Notes under the pieces: model-generated | What the model was told of the DNA's origin: nothing | What the model saw: the letters and a program-made list of their open reading frames with translations, nothing else | The model's database searches: none | Part shown: positions 30,501 through 37,819 of the stretch, piece by piece | Layout: every line of letters starts with the position of its first letter | Numbering within the stretch: position 1 is the first letter of the stretch | Position numbers and translations under genes: made by a program | Origin: Herbaspirillum sp. RV1423 | GTDB taxonomy: Bacteria > Pseudomonadota > Gammaproteobacteria > Burkholderiales > Burkholderiaceae_D | Reading direction: 5' to 3' | Assembly (NCBI RefSeq): GCF_000577615.1 | Contig: NZ_CBXX010000045.1 | Span: 1 to 43,684 of the forward strand | Length of the DNA: 43,684 nt

Positions 30501-30946
30501 TGAATGGAGAGCGAGGAACGATTATTGCCATCGACAACGAGAAGACGACGATCAAATGGGATGGAGAAAAACCACGAGAACTTCCCTTTAGCAACAAGCA
30601 GATGGCGACCGTCGATCTGGCCTATGCGCGAACAACTTACAAGGAACAGGGGGTAACGAACCACCGCGAGATTATCGCTGTAAGCGAAATCGGCGCCCAC
30701 TGGTTCAATCGAGAAGCAGCATACGTGGCTGCGTCGCGTGCCAAGGACAACACGGAAATCGTGACTAGCGACAGAAAGGAAATGCTGAAGAACGCCGGCA
30801 AGGAGACGACAAAGACAACGGCGATCGATATCAAGCGGGAGGAAGAAAGCAAGAAGACAAACCAGGAGCAATCGGTTGCACGTCAAATTCAAATCGTCCC
30901 AGATCGCGAAAAAGATATTTCGCAAGAACAATCACTCTCGATGTAA
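27560..30946 (+). CDS. trwC: MobF relaxase-helicase (TrwC/TraI-like)
   Basis: A 1128-residue bifunctional protein that nicks oriT, stays covalently attached to the transferred strand, and unwinds the plasmid. The relaxase domain has Tyr16 (AAKYHD) as likely nucleophile, Tyr pairs near residues 39-40, and the metal-binding histidines 165, 176 and 178 (HETSR...LHNHN). The helicase domain has Walker A GDAGTGKT at 482-489 and DE (MDESSL) at 717-718, and the later motif EIGAHWFNREAAYVAASRAKDN. The start is a TTG that overlaps the upstream TGA; the protein then begins MISSATISSSGDAAKY, as expected for the family. Longer than R388 TrwC (966). Confidence 0.95.
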   Translation: MISSATISSSGDAAKYHDAALAKDGNTPAREADNYYANDQAVATWQGAGAELLGIKGEKVTKEAFVEHLEGRLLNPDNGQTQDLSKNSKGGDRRLGYDFTVSAPKSVSVMGLVGGDRRVVDAHIEANARALAWIERHASQVRIKDSDGNNVIKHTNNLLYATVQHETSRQNDPQLHNHNVIVSATYDTEAKKWRSLTNDELFKIRASADTIYKNELSMLLHEAGYQIVRNENGVDFEIAGISGEQLSEFSQRTKQMNEAIAAHGGNPEHASYFERQTAVLDSRAAKSDIGKDILWQQWRDRAADMGLGVDRIVNSAIDRAKSRDEQGYDPSRARSAAANAALNRAIEHLSEREQTFKLSELEKQAVFFTIGDASITDIQAAISERFKDRSLVERENRPGEDARLVTTAAAVSHELTLKDAIEQGHNKGVKVLIEQQDFDRALQKFEERKSAETNTTWRLSYEQRIAAQNLLMHADKYQGVQGDAGTGKTAALEFVHEVAAEKGWEIVGIATTTTAARNLEKDTGIPSQTVAAFMLHNDQQAEMLKSDLDKLAIQIAHEKDNSPAIKLVQRLDLNLKGDLGGFGTARYVFDEKTGQVHKSPASPHNVLNRLGHHLTDSSIERHEAAKVAWRSAERFQDRFKAGAIQVRANLETRLGASLASYSIVGSDEKNKVIDERDKKGLRNFNELQQQFAAKQAQLSNLQTTGHVEGRQYLLVMDESSLTGTKDTARLTELARDIGARVVLQGDIKQHGSVAAGRAFAQAQQAGINLSKIEETRRFDNAAPEQKLAIHAMKKGWYAEAIDVLPISEVEEKDLAVTAAERYLANTEELEKRGVESPKVGIVAITNADRKEINSAVRDGLKEAGRISSVEYTKQHLDDPKLTAAQKKYAASLRQNKVNRVIAMKPYRSLGVQSEDVLKILSMDAKNNKITIEREDGKQFTISPEKFKKLDYARLEQRSYSVGDRVEARANHGKEKDPNRVVNGERGTIIAIDNEKTTIKWDGEKPRELPFSNKQMATVDLAYARTTYKEQGVTNHREIIAVSEIGAHWFNREAAYVAASRAKDNTEIVTSDRKEMLKNAGKETTKTTAIDIKREEESKKTNQEQSVARQIQIVPDREKDISQEQSLSM

Positions 30947-30962
30947 CGATCTGTAGTCGATT

Positions 30963-30996
30963 GGTTGAGAACGTGGGTGAAACCATATTCTCAACC
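30963..30996. terminator. Inverted repeat between converging genes
   Basis: GGTTGAGAA and its complement TTCTCAACC, with a 16-nt loop, separate the relaxase gene from the convergent FxLYD gene. No strong T-run, so termination efficiency is uncertain. Confidence 0.5.
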
Positions 30997-31006
30997 GCTA
31001 TTCATT

Positions 31007-31336
31007 TCAGTAAGCGGTAATACGGGCGAGCTTGGCATGATCGAACGGCTGAACCGTCAGCGCCTGGAATTTCCATGCACCACCTGCGGCCAAATTTTGC
31101 GTAACGGCTGACGCATTGCCGACTTGCGCATTTTGGGCGTCAAACAAATTGAATTCCAGAATTACCGTCTTCAAGTCGCCGGGCGTCACATTGGTTGCTG
31201 TTCCCACCAGATAGCGGGCTTGTGGCGCTGGGCCCGGAGCAACGCCCATATCTCTCACGCTAACTTTGTCCGATTGCTGGGCATAGGCGGCGATTGCCAA
31301 AAGCATTCCAGCAGCAAGCAAGCTAATTTTTTTCAT
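31007..31336 (-). CDS. Exported FxLYD-domain protein
   Basis: A 109-residue protein with a signal peptide (KKISLLAAGMLLAIAAYAQ, cleavage after AYA). The mature part is a FxLYD domain: LVGTATNVTPGDLKTVILEFN, LFDAQNAQVGNASAVTQNLAAGG, AWKFQALTVQPFD, the family order. Periplasmic location. It is the last gene of the long minus-strand block and may have no direct mating role. AAGGAAAC precedes the ATG. Confidence 0.8.
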   Translation of the reverse strand: MKKISLLAAGMLLAIAAYAQQSDKVSVRDMGVAPGPAPQARYLVGTATNVTPGDLKTVILEFNLFDAQNAQVGNASAVTQNLAAGGAWKFQALTVQPFDHAKLARITAY

Positions 31337-31404
31337 TTAGTTTCCTTAAAGTAAGTGTTCGAAGATTTTAGCAGTGTGGGAACAAAATGACATTGGGAAC
31401 CTGG

Positions 31405-31842
31405 TCATTTTTGTTTGAATGATTCATCGGCAATTTTGGCGAGAAAACGGGACATCATTTCTTCGGTCGGCGTGTACCCAAGATGAACGCTGGCGCCGCG
31501 AGGGTCGATATAGCATGTACGGCCATCCGTGAAGTAAAGCATGTAGCCGTGGACGCTGATAAACAGCCTAGTGCGAAGCTTTTCTAAAAGTACCGCAGTG
31601 GAAGGCAAGAGGACGCCGGCGGCGGTTCGTCTTGCTGCTAAATCAGCAGCGATAGTTTGGATTTGAACGTCGAGAGCGCCTACCAGGTCATCAAGCGCAT
31701 TTTGCCCCGTCTCATCGCTAGGACGGGGCAAGAGGGATGCCAAGCTCTTGAGAGCGGCTATTTTCAGCGCCTGTGTCAAAATTACTGGCGCGAAGGCGGA
31801 GGCAGTTCGGGAATTTCGGCTTCGCCAACTTTCCAAAGCCAA
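31405..31842 (-). CDS. Hypothetical protein overlapping the DUF1173 gene
   Basis: A soluble protein of up to 145 residues. The C-terminal half reads LFISVHGYMLYFTDGRTCYIDPRGASVHLGYTPTEEMMSRFLAKIA, which is compact and protein-like; the N-terminal half is Ala/Leu helical. A TTG at 31842 is the longest start and overlaps the DUF1173 gene by 61 bp; a later TTG in the same frame (about 31782) would be nearly adjacent instead. No clear ribosome-binding site settles it. Function unknown. Confidence 0.5.
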   Translation of the reverse strand: MALESWRSRNSRTASAFAPVILTQALKIAALKSLASLLPRPSDETGQNALDDLVGALDVQIQTIAADLAARRTAAGVLLPSTAVLLEKLRTRLFISVHGYMLYFTDGRTCYIDPRGASVHLGYTPTEEMMSRFLAKIADESFKQK

Positions 31843-32990
31843 TGTGAGGAATTGTTTTCCGAGATGATTTTTTCCTGCTCCTTCACATATTCCTCGGATG
31901 CATCAGCTGGTTGAATAAACGCTGCTACTGCAGGATCTGTGTCTATCAGTGTGACGCACGCCAGCGGCTTCGAAGCAGGCAGGTTGTAGCGCAACCCTTT
32001 TTCAAAGCTGCGACGGGAGTCACACAGCTTCGATACTAGGGCAAAATCAGCGGCGCTATCGACCGGTATCCACGATGGATGAGTAACCATCAACGCGATT
32101 TCTTCTATCGAGGGGAGATTTGTTGGCCCGACGCTGAATGTTGCGATTGCCATCAAGTGAACTTTTTTTTCTGTATCGGCGTTCCAAATATCGATTTCAC
32201 GTGCGAAGCGTTTGTTCATTCGGCGGTGAATGTCCTCATTCATCATGAACACACAATCAGCTTGCTTAAACTGGATCTGAAAGCCATACCTGGCTGTCCC
32301 GAACGATTTGATTTCCGCAATAGCGATCATCAAGCGCCGCACTCCTTTAACCGCGGAGGAGGCCTTTACGAATGTTCCTAAGCGACGGTTCGCAATCTCC
32401 TCTTTTCTTTCGACGGTCCATGGTTCAGGAATAAACAAATATTCCAGAACATTTTTACCCTTTGAAATCTTGTTGCCGGCTGCAAGAAGAAGCTTGTCGC
32501 GAATGACTGGCCAAGTAAGGCGTATTGGCATGTCTGGTTGCCAGCGGTGAAGTCCCGATTCTTTCCAGATGTAATGGAGCATGCCGCGCATGGTGAGCTT
32601 GCTTCCATCCGTCTTCACGCTATCAGATTCGCCTTCAGAGGATGGGGGAGCTTTCCCATCCCCATTTTTGGATAGCGAAAACGCCAGCTTCAACGTGGTA
32701 GTCCCCATCTTTGGATCATCGACGATGGCGGTTCCCATCACTTCACCAAGCCCGGAGTGCGACGGTGGCGGCTCATACGAAACGCAGCCTGGCCAGTGTT
32801 CGCTACCAGTGTTTGGCATACGCTTTATCGAATATCTTTCGCCAATTTTGGCGACATACATTTCGATACCTTTTCCCCGACAGCTGCACAGTGGGCGTTG
32901 CTTGTTGTCGTAGGCATAGGCGAGCGCTCTTTGAAGCCGAACATCGTCGGCATCAGTTACTTCGTGGCCAGAGATTCTGTAGGTGGGCAT
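31782..32990 (-). CDS. DUF1173 family protein
   Basis: A 402-residue protein that matches DUF1173 along its length: an N-terminal PTYRISGHEVTDADDVRLQ, RPLCSCRGKGIEMYVAKIGERYSIKRMPNTGSEHWPGC with Cys/His residues that could bind zinc, SGLGEVMGTAI, KLTMRGMLHYIWKESGLHRW, LEYLFIPEPW, and a C-terminal SFEKGLRYNLPASKPLACV. DUF1173 genes are common on conjugative plasmids and integrative elements; function unknown. The Met at 32990 is chosen to match the family N-terminus. No ribosome-binding site is obvious. It lies between small membrane-protein genes of the transfer block. Confidence 0.85.
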   Translation of the reverse strand: MPTYRISGHEVTDADDVRLQRALAYAYDNKQRPLCSCRGKGIEMYVAKIGERYSIKRMPNTGSEHWPGCVSYEPPPSHSGLGEVMGTAIVDDPKMGTTTLKLAFSLSKNGDGKAPPSSEGESDSVKTDGSKLTMRGMLHYIWKESGLHRWQPDMPIRLTWPVIRDKLLLAAGNKISKGKNVLEYLFIPEPWTVERKEEIANRRLGTFVKASSAVKGVRRLMIAIAEIKSFGTARYGFQIQFKQADCVFMMNEDIHRRMNKRFAREIDIWNADTEKKVHLMAIATFSVGPTNLPSIEEIALMVTHPSWIPVDSAADFALVSKLCDSRRSFEKGLRYNLPASKPLACVTLIDTDPAVAAFIQPADASEEYVKEQEKIISENNSSHWLWKVGEAEIPELPPPSRQ

Positions 32991-32997
32991 GTGATGT

Positions 32998-33174
32998 TTA
33001 ATGGTGATTAAACGCGGACAGGAAAAGGCATACCAGCAGCACTCCAATTGCCAGGTAGTGCAAGAACGAGAGCTTCTGTGCTGCCTTTTGAACCGTGCTT
33101 GGCTTTTGAGGGGGTGATTCTTTTTTTTCTTCGTTTTCCATTGGCTGTTCCATGCAGATAGGAAAATGGGACAT
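32998..33174 (-). CDS. Tail-anchored small protein, 58 aa
   Basis: A 58-residue frame starting MSHFPICMEQPMENEEKKESP, with a Lys/Pro-rich middle and a C-terminal hydrophobic span (LHYLAIGVLLVCLFLSAF). AGGGGCGA precedes the ATG at 33174. It lies 17 bp after the stop of the coiled-coil protein and 7 bp before the DUF1173 start. A C-terminal membrane anchor with a cytoplasmic charged part is the simplest reading. Function unknown. Confidence 0.55.
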   Translation of the reverse strand: MSHFPICMEQPMENEEKKESPPQKPSTVQKAAQKLSFLHYLAIGVLLVCLFLSAFNHH

Positions 33175-33191
33175 TCGCCCCTGGTTGAAAA

Positions 33192-33587
33192 TTAGAGCTT
33201 GAGTTTCGTGCGGATTACTTCGCAAGCCTTGGCCTGCTTAGCGAACGCCAGCAATTGCGACTCTTGCTCATTGATCTTTGTTTGTAAATCGGATTTGGAG
33301 TTGCCGATACTTGCGGCATTCATCTCGGCCTCTTTCAGTTTCCCTTCCAGGTCTTTCTTAACTTGCGTCAAACGTGCGACTTCCTGATTAGCATTCTTGA
33401 GATTGACCTGAGCAACGTTCTTGGCGCCGATCTGCTGGATAAACGAGTTCACTGCCCATCCACCACCCGCAATGAGCACGATCAGCAACGCGATAACTGA
33501 AACACGGATTTTGAGTGACCGCATACGCGCGGCACGGGCTTGTTTTTGAACTTCGTCTGGTTCGTTGAATTGCATGGTTGGCTTCAT
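33192..33587 (-). CDS. Single-span coiled-coil membrane protein
   Basis: A 131-residue protein: a charged N-terminus, a single hydrophobic span (VSVIALLIVLIAGGGWAVNSF), and a coiled coil (VNLKNANQEVARLTQVKKDLEGKLKEAEM; LQTKINEQESQLLAFAKQ) in the periplasm. Starts at 33587 (MKPTMQ) and 33575 (MQFNEP) are both possible; the palindrome at 33616-33635 lies directly upstream, and the frame that runs through it is not credible. It may act as a scaffold. The position among the exported proteins suggests a mating-pore link, not shown. Confidence 0.65.
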   Translation of the reverse strand: MKPTMQFNEPDEVQKQARAARMRSLKIRVSVIALLIVLIAGGGWAVNSFIQQIGAKNVAQVNLKNANQEVARLTQVKKDLEGKLKEAEMNAASIGNSKSDLQTKINEQESQLLAFAKQAKACEVIRTKLKL

Positions 33588-33615
33588 CCTGAGTTGATTT
33601 GGAATGGTGGTGCGG

Positions 33616-33635
33616 AAATTTCGCATGCGAAATTT
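33616..33635. promoter_or_regulatory. Dispersed palindrome, copy 8
   Basis: The core at 33619-33632 extends to 20 bp, perfect. It lies in the 52-bp gap between two minus-strand genes of the transfer block, 29 bp upstream of the coiled-coil protein start, and so extends this signal into the transfer genes. Confidence 0.85.
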
Positions 33636-33639
33636 TGAT

Positions 33640-34509
33640 TTAATCGTCAGCAACGCATTCTTTGGCCGCAACGCATGCGTCCCACAATGCTTGGCGATCC
33701 GCCAGATCTTTTGCTTGGGCTGTCTTGATGGCGTCAAGAGACGAGTCTGCCCCGCTCACTGAAACGATAGCTTTGGCCAATGCGCGGTCTTCTGACTCGG
33801 CTGTTTTTTCACCGCGATAGGCAATGATGATTTGCCCAATGTGGACCTGATCTGCTGTAACGCGGCGAATATCGATTGACTGGTAGGCTGTATAGTCAAA
33901 CGGCACTGATGGTTGCGGCACTAAAACTTTCCTTGCTTGCATAGTTAGGCTAAACACATCCTGCATCGGCCCTTGTGCAGCTTGAATGCCCAGACTTCCG
34001 AGTTCCTTGACCCCGATTCCCAGCGTTAATGCGCTTAGCGCAGTACCCAACCATTGCTGATGACGAGTGCTGTTGGTGAGTCGTGCCGGATTGCCAGCTT
34101 TTTTCACAATTGCGCCATAGATTTCGTCTTGAGCCTTGTTGAACCCGGTCATATCTTGGGCACTCATCGAAACCGGCTTCGCTACGGCCAGGACAATGCT
34201 TCGGAAACCTCCAACCTCGAAACCAAATGGCTTCGCCATTTCGCTCACTTGCTTGGCCAGCGCATCATCATCACCTGACCGCTTCACTCCGTTTTCGGTA
34301 ACAACGCCGTATCGGATTTGATTTCGCTTGAAGTTGGTAATCACATAGTCATTCCAGTATTCATTCGGCGACCAAACATCGATCGGGCGAATAACGATCA
34401 CGTGAGCGTCGTCTGTATCAAACTGAACCGGCTCAGCGTGAGCAGTCTGAATTGCACCGGCGGACACCAGGAACGTTGCGGCCGCGATAGCAGAGTTGAT
34501 GATTTTCAT
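33640..34509 (-). CDS. Exported hypothetical protein, 289 aa
   Basis: A 289-residue protein with a signal peptide (KIINSAIAAATFLVSAGAIQTAHA, cleavage after AHA). The mature part includes VQFDTDDAHVIVIRPIDVW, a Gly-rich hydrophobic stretch (LGTALSALTLGIGVKELGSLG) and a C-terminal ADRQALWDACVAAKECVADD with two Cys that could form a disulfide. AAAAAGGAAAAATC precedes the ATG. It lies 16 bp downstream of the second TraN-like gene, in the same transcription unit. Function unknown. Confidence 0.7.
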   Translation of the reverse strand: MKIINSAIAAATFLVSAGAIQTAHAEPVQFDTDDAHVIVIRPIDVWSPNEYWNDYVITNFKRNQIRYGVVTENGVKRSGDDDALAKQVSEMAKPFGFEVGGFRSIVLAVAKPVSMSAQDMTGFNKAQDEIYGAIVKKAGNPARLTNSTRHQQWLGTALSALTLGIGVKELGSLGIQAAQGPMQDVFSLTMQARKVLVPQPSVPFDYTAYQSIDIRRVTADQVHIGQIIIAYRGEKTAESEDRALAKAIVSVSGADSSLDAIKTAQAKDLADRQALWDACVAAKECVADD

Positions 34510-34525
34510 GATTTTTCCTTTTTGA

Positions 34526-35968
34526 TTATTTTGATGCGCCAGGGTACGCAGTGCCGTACGCTGAAGATTGGCTACTTCCAGCTTTCGTGTTTGACATCAC
34601 CGGTTGATAAGAGGATGAGATATTTTGAGACGATGGGAGACCTTTCATGGCTTGCTCTTGCATGATCGCCGCGAACTCTGAAAGATCAATTTTAGTGAAG
34701 TCAAGTTTTCCCACCTGATCGACGGTCAGGCCTGTGCACGTGGAGAAGTCCAAGCCTAATTGTGCCTTCCCTTGCTGATTGATAATGCGTGCCAACACCG
34801 AATTGAACGAACAATATGTATCCGTGTACTCCAGACAAGCGCCTAATACTCGCTTACTGCAATCCGTTGAAACATACACGCTCAGATTAGAACCCTTGTG
34901 CAAGGCAAGCATCTGTTCGTTTTGAGTGCAACTCATCAAAGACATGATGTATTGAATAGCGATTTGTGCAGCAAGCATGTAGGGATTGAATGATATAAAT
35001 CCACTACTTACTCCATCCGCGCCGGCGGCGCCAGACCACAATTCTGTTGTTCCGGCAATCGGGCTAGATGCCGCAAATGACCCGGTACCAAACGTGAATC
35101 CATATGCACCCATGGACATCCCGTTGCCGGCAAAATTTGTTGCTAAGCTGGTCGGATCTCCGTTTGCTCCGATGTTCTGAACAATGGAGCTGGAAGCGCC
35201 CATCATGCTAGTTTGCATACCCGAATCAAAAACGGTTCCGGAAAACATCGCGTCGAACACGTAGGGCGAAACAGTGTCAACGGCCTTCTGCCCCGCATAT
35301 TTGACCGCCGAATATGCCGCGGTGACGCCGAGTGACGCCACTACGTCGTTGTTCGACTGGCCACCAGGTTCCGCCTTGCAGCAGTTTTTGATGCCGCCAT
35401 ATCCTTTGGCGCAGGTTTCCTTTATCCCACTAAATATCTCGGTGTACACCGACATTTCACGAGAGATTTCCATTGCCAATGCAGCCTTAACGAAATTTGC
35501 ATTCGGATTGTCAGGTGTGGGTAATGTTGCGACCATCCCCGATGTGCATTGAAGCTCCTGCTTCGTAATTGCGTCTTTCGTTTGGCATTGGTACGTGTAG
35601 TTCCAAGAATCGCATGCGCCCGTTACTGGATCATTATCTGAACATTTCGTTATCAGAATTGCGCATTTAGGGTTGTTCTCGTATGGGCCACATGTATTGG
35701 TCGGCGTGTTGCTCTTGCATGCGTATTCATATGAGTACTTCCAGCAGGTTTGTGGAATGTTGACTGCGTTTGCTTTTGAAACGCCACTCAAACAAACTTG
35801 AACGCCGGATGGATGTGTTTTGCAAGGCGTAGAGTCAATACATGTTTCTGAATACGGGACCGGCGTGCACGCTCCCGGAGCGTAGGTCTGGCCATAGGCG
35901 TTCGTAGCCATCACGAACAGTAAGATTGCAAATCCTTTGAGGATCTTATTTATATGGACTCGTGTCAT
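34526..35968 (-). CDS. Cys-rich TraN-like exported protein 2
   Basis: A 480-residue exported protein. After a signal peptide (LKGFAILLFVMATNAYG) comes a Cys-rich N-terminal half (TCIDSTPCKTHPSGVQVCLSG, TCWKYSYEYACKSNTPTNTCG, CSDNDPVTGACDSWNYTYQC), then a Gly/Ser-rich middle with hydrophobic segments and a further Cys cluster (CSKRVLGACLEYTDTYCSF) before the C-terminus. The pattern is that of TraN, the outer-membrane mating-pair stabilisation protein of F-type systems. The start at 35968 is seven bases after the stop of the other TraN-like gene. It needs disulfide formation in the periplasm. Assignment is by pattern. Confidence 0.7.
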   Translation of the reverse strand: MTRVHINKILKGFAILLFVMATNAYGQTYAPGACTPVPYSETCIDSTPCKTHPSGVQVCLSGVSKANAVNIPQTCWKYSYEYACKSNTPTNTCGPYENNPKCAILITKCSDNDPVTGACDSWNYTYQCQTKDAITKQELQCTSGMVATLPTPDNPNANFVKAALAMEISREMSVYTEIFSGIKETCAKGYGGIKNCCKAEPGGQSNNDVVASLGVTAAYSAVKYAGQKAVDTVSPYVFDAMFSGTVFDSGMQTSMMGASSSIVQNIGANGDPTSLATNFAGNGMSMGAYGFTFGTGSFAASSPIAGTTELWSGAAGADGVSSGFISFNPYMLAAQIAIQYIMSLMSCTQNEQMLALHKGSNLSVYVSTDCSKRVLGACLEYTDTYCSFNSVLARIINQQGKAQLGLDFSTCTGLTVDQVGKLDFTKIDLSEFAAIMQEQAMKGLPSSQNISSSYQPVMSNTKAGSSQSSAYGTAYPGASK

Positions 35969-35975
35969 GACCGGC

Positions 35976-37286
35976 CTATTTTTCGTATTCCGTGCAATTG
36001 TCAATCCACGTAGGCGTCCCAACAATGGTGCTGGCGTCCGGATTTAAAAAATTGATTGTGGTGGCAGCATCTATAAAATCATACGAGTAAAAGACTGGTG
36101 TCGGTTTCGCCCCGGTTGGGTGCTGCCCGGTGCTATCCACACATATACCTCCGCGATACGACATTGGGAGCGTTGAAGGGTCGATGTAATTGCCGTTGCT
36201 ATCCAAAAAAACTACGCTGCTAGTATCCTGAAGGTATGAACCTCCAGCACAGCTGTACTCAAATACGGCAACACGTCCAAGTCGAAACGAGACGTTGCAA
36301 TTTGTCTGGACGGTTGCATCGCAAGTTTGGTTTACAGTTGCTTCCAGCAGCCAATCTCCGGATCTATCCCCTACACAATTCCCGAATTCGTTCAATACTT
36401 GTACCCCAGCTTTCGTCAGATCGACTGATCCTGAATATCCTCGGAAACCACAGTCGCCACCATGTGCCCAAAGATAGGCTTGGATCTGATTAGCGTTTCC
36501 ACCAGCAGAGCACACGAGCGTGGCAGTATCGACGTCGTGACCACAGTCATAGCCGCAGCCCCAAAGGATGTTGCCGTTCACGCATGCCGTTGCTCCTTTT
36601 ACGACTGACATCGAGCTTATATCCAACGTGTGATTACAACTTGGATTGTCAACGTTCGATGTTTTGACGCAGGTATTCGTCGTGTACTGAGCGGGATCAG
36701 TTGTTACCGTTTTCTCTGTGCAATTTTGCGGACCGTTGTTCGCGTTGTCCTGAGCATCTTTAATAGGCCCAAAAATCGGATCATCCGGTGTGACAGTGTT
36801 GCCATAGTCGAATTGCGATTGACCAGCACCAAATGTTCCTTGGCAGTTCGCAAGTGAGCCTTGGCTTGCGCCTGATGCTCCCAGGATCTTGTTTTGCCCG
36901 CTGGTAGGAGTTAAACAATGTGCGGACATGAAATTGATGGCGGCGCAGCGTTGATCCGTGACGGGATCTCCAGTTGGGACGTAGTTAACGCAGTCATCTT
37001 GCGCTTTTACTCCTAAAGCAGACAAGCCACCCATGATGTTCGAACCTGACAGGCTTGAGCTGGTGGTTGGAGATGAAAATTGACCCATCCCACTTGGGGT
37101 GGCGGTCGGAACCTTCGTGCTTGACCAGGTTGAGGAATTCACAGCGCTTGGATTAACTATCTGCCCATTAGAACTTGGCTGCAGTGTTTTCGCATACTCC
37201 AAAGAGTCGTTGAGCATCTGCTGATTTTGAGCTTGTGACCAGGTGCAGAACAGCATCAGCGCGGACAGTAACCATTTGTTCTTCAT
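35976..37286 (-). CDS. Cys-rich TraN-like exported protein 1
   Basis: A 436-residue exported protein with a signal peptide (KWLLSALMLFCTWSQAQ). A Ser/Thr/Pro-rich stretch follows, then a body with more than 20 Cys, including DDCVNYVPTGDPVTDQRCAA, NILWGCGYDCGHDVDTATLVC and GDCGFRGYSGSVDLTKAG. It resembles the N-terminal part of TraN, or the Cys-rich proteins encoded beside TraN. AGGAAAG precedes the ATG. The two Cys-rich genes are adjacent, each with its own signal peptide, so this is not a frameshifted single gene. Confidence 0.65.
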   Translation of the reverse strand: MKNKWLLSALMLFCTWSQAQNQQMLNDSLEYAKTLQPSSNGQIVNPSAVNSSTWSSTKVPTATPSGMGQFSSPTTSSSLSGSNIMGGLSALGVKAQDDCVNYVPTGDPVTDQRCAAINFMSAHCLTPTSGQNKILGASGASQGSLANCQGTFGAGQSQFDYGNTVTPDDPIFGPIKDAQDNANNGPQNCTEKTVTTDPAQYTTNTCVKTSNVDNPSCNHTLDISSMSVVKGATACVNGNILWGCGYDCGHDVDTATLVCSAGGNANQIQAYLWAHGGDCGFRGYSGSVDLTKAGVQVLNEFGNCVGDRSGDWLLEATVNQTCDATVQTNCNVSFRLGRVAVFEYSCAGGSYLQDTSSVVFLDSNGNYIDPSTLPMSYRGGICVDSTGQHPTGAKPTPVFYSYDFIDAATTINFLNPDASTIVGTPTWIDNCTEYEK

Positions 37287-37300
37287 TTATTTCTTTCCTG

Positions 37301-37819
37301 TTATTTCGTCGGAGCGGCTGGTTTCGCGGCGTGCATACGTTTCGAGACTTCTTCCATCGACAAACTGCCGCCCTTAATCGCGCTGGCAATAGCTGCTGCA
37401 ACTTCTGGCGTATCCACACTATTCTTACCGTTTGCACAGGTAGCGTTGAAAGGCACTAGCTTGTTCGGTTCATCGGGACAAATGCGGTTTGGCGGGTATC
37501 CGTTCTCGCAGATATTCATCTGGCCACCACTTTGTGACCAAAATGTGTTCGTTGATTTTTGGTAGAGGCCGAAGCCGATCCGGCCGCAGGACGGCTGCTG
37601 ATCAAACTGAGAGATACGGAAGGACAGAACCGTGATCGCCGCCGCACTTCCAGTCCGGGCCTGCATCGCAGCAGCGGCTTCCTGGAACTGCTGTTGTGCT
37701 GGAATCGGTCCTTCAGCACGTCCCTGCTTCAACGCTTGTACGAACGTGAGTTGATCTACTGTCTGAGCGAAGGATGAGCCTGCGAGGCACGTAAGAATTG
37801 CAAAGATAATTGTTTTCAT
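37301..37819 (-). CDS. Exported hypothetical protein, 172 aa
   Basis: A 172-residue protein with a signal peptide (KTIIFAILTCLAGSSFAQ). Mature part: TVDQLTFVQALKQGRAEG, a helical FQEAAAAMQARTGSAAAI, then CGRIGFGLYQKSTNTFWSQSGGQMNICENGYPPNRICPDEPN with four Cys. It overlaps the Sel1-protein stop by four bases (ATGA), so the two are coupled. The start at 37819 is preferred over upstream Met codons inside the previous gene. Function unknown; a periplasmic partner of the TraN-like proteins is plausible. Confidence 0.65.
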   Translation of the reverse strand: MKTIIFAILTCLAGSSFAQTVDQLTFVQALKQGRAEGPIPAQQQFQEAAAAMQARTGSAAAITVLSFRISQFDQQPSCGRIGFGLYQKSTNTFWSQSGGQMNICENGYPPNRICPDEPNKLVPFNATCANGKNSVDTPEVAAAIASAIKGGSLSMEEVSKRMHAAKPAAPTK

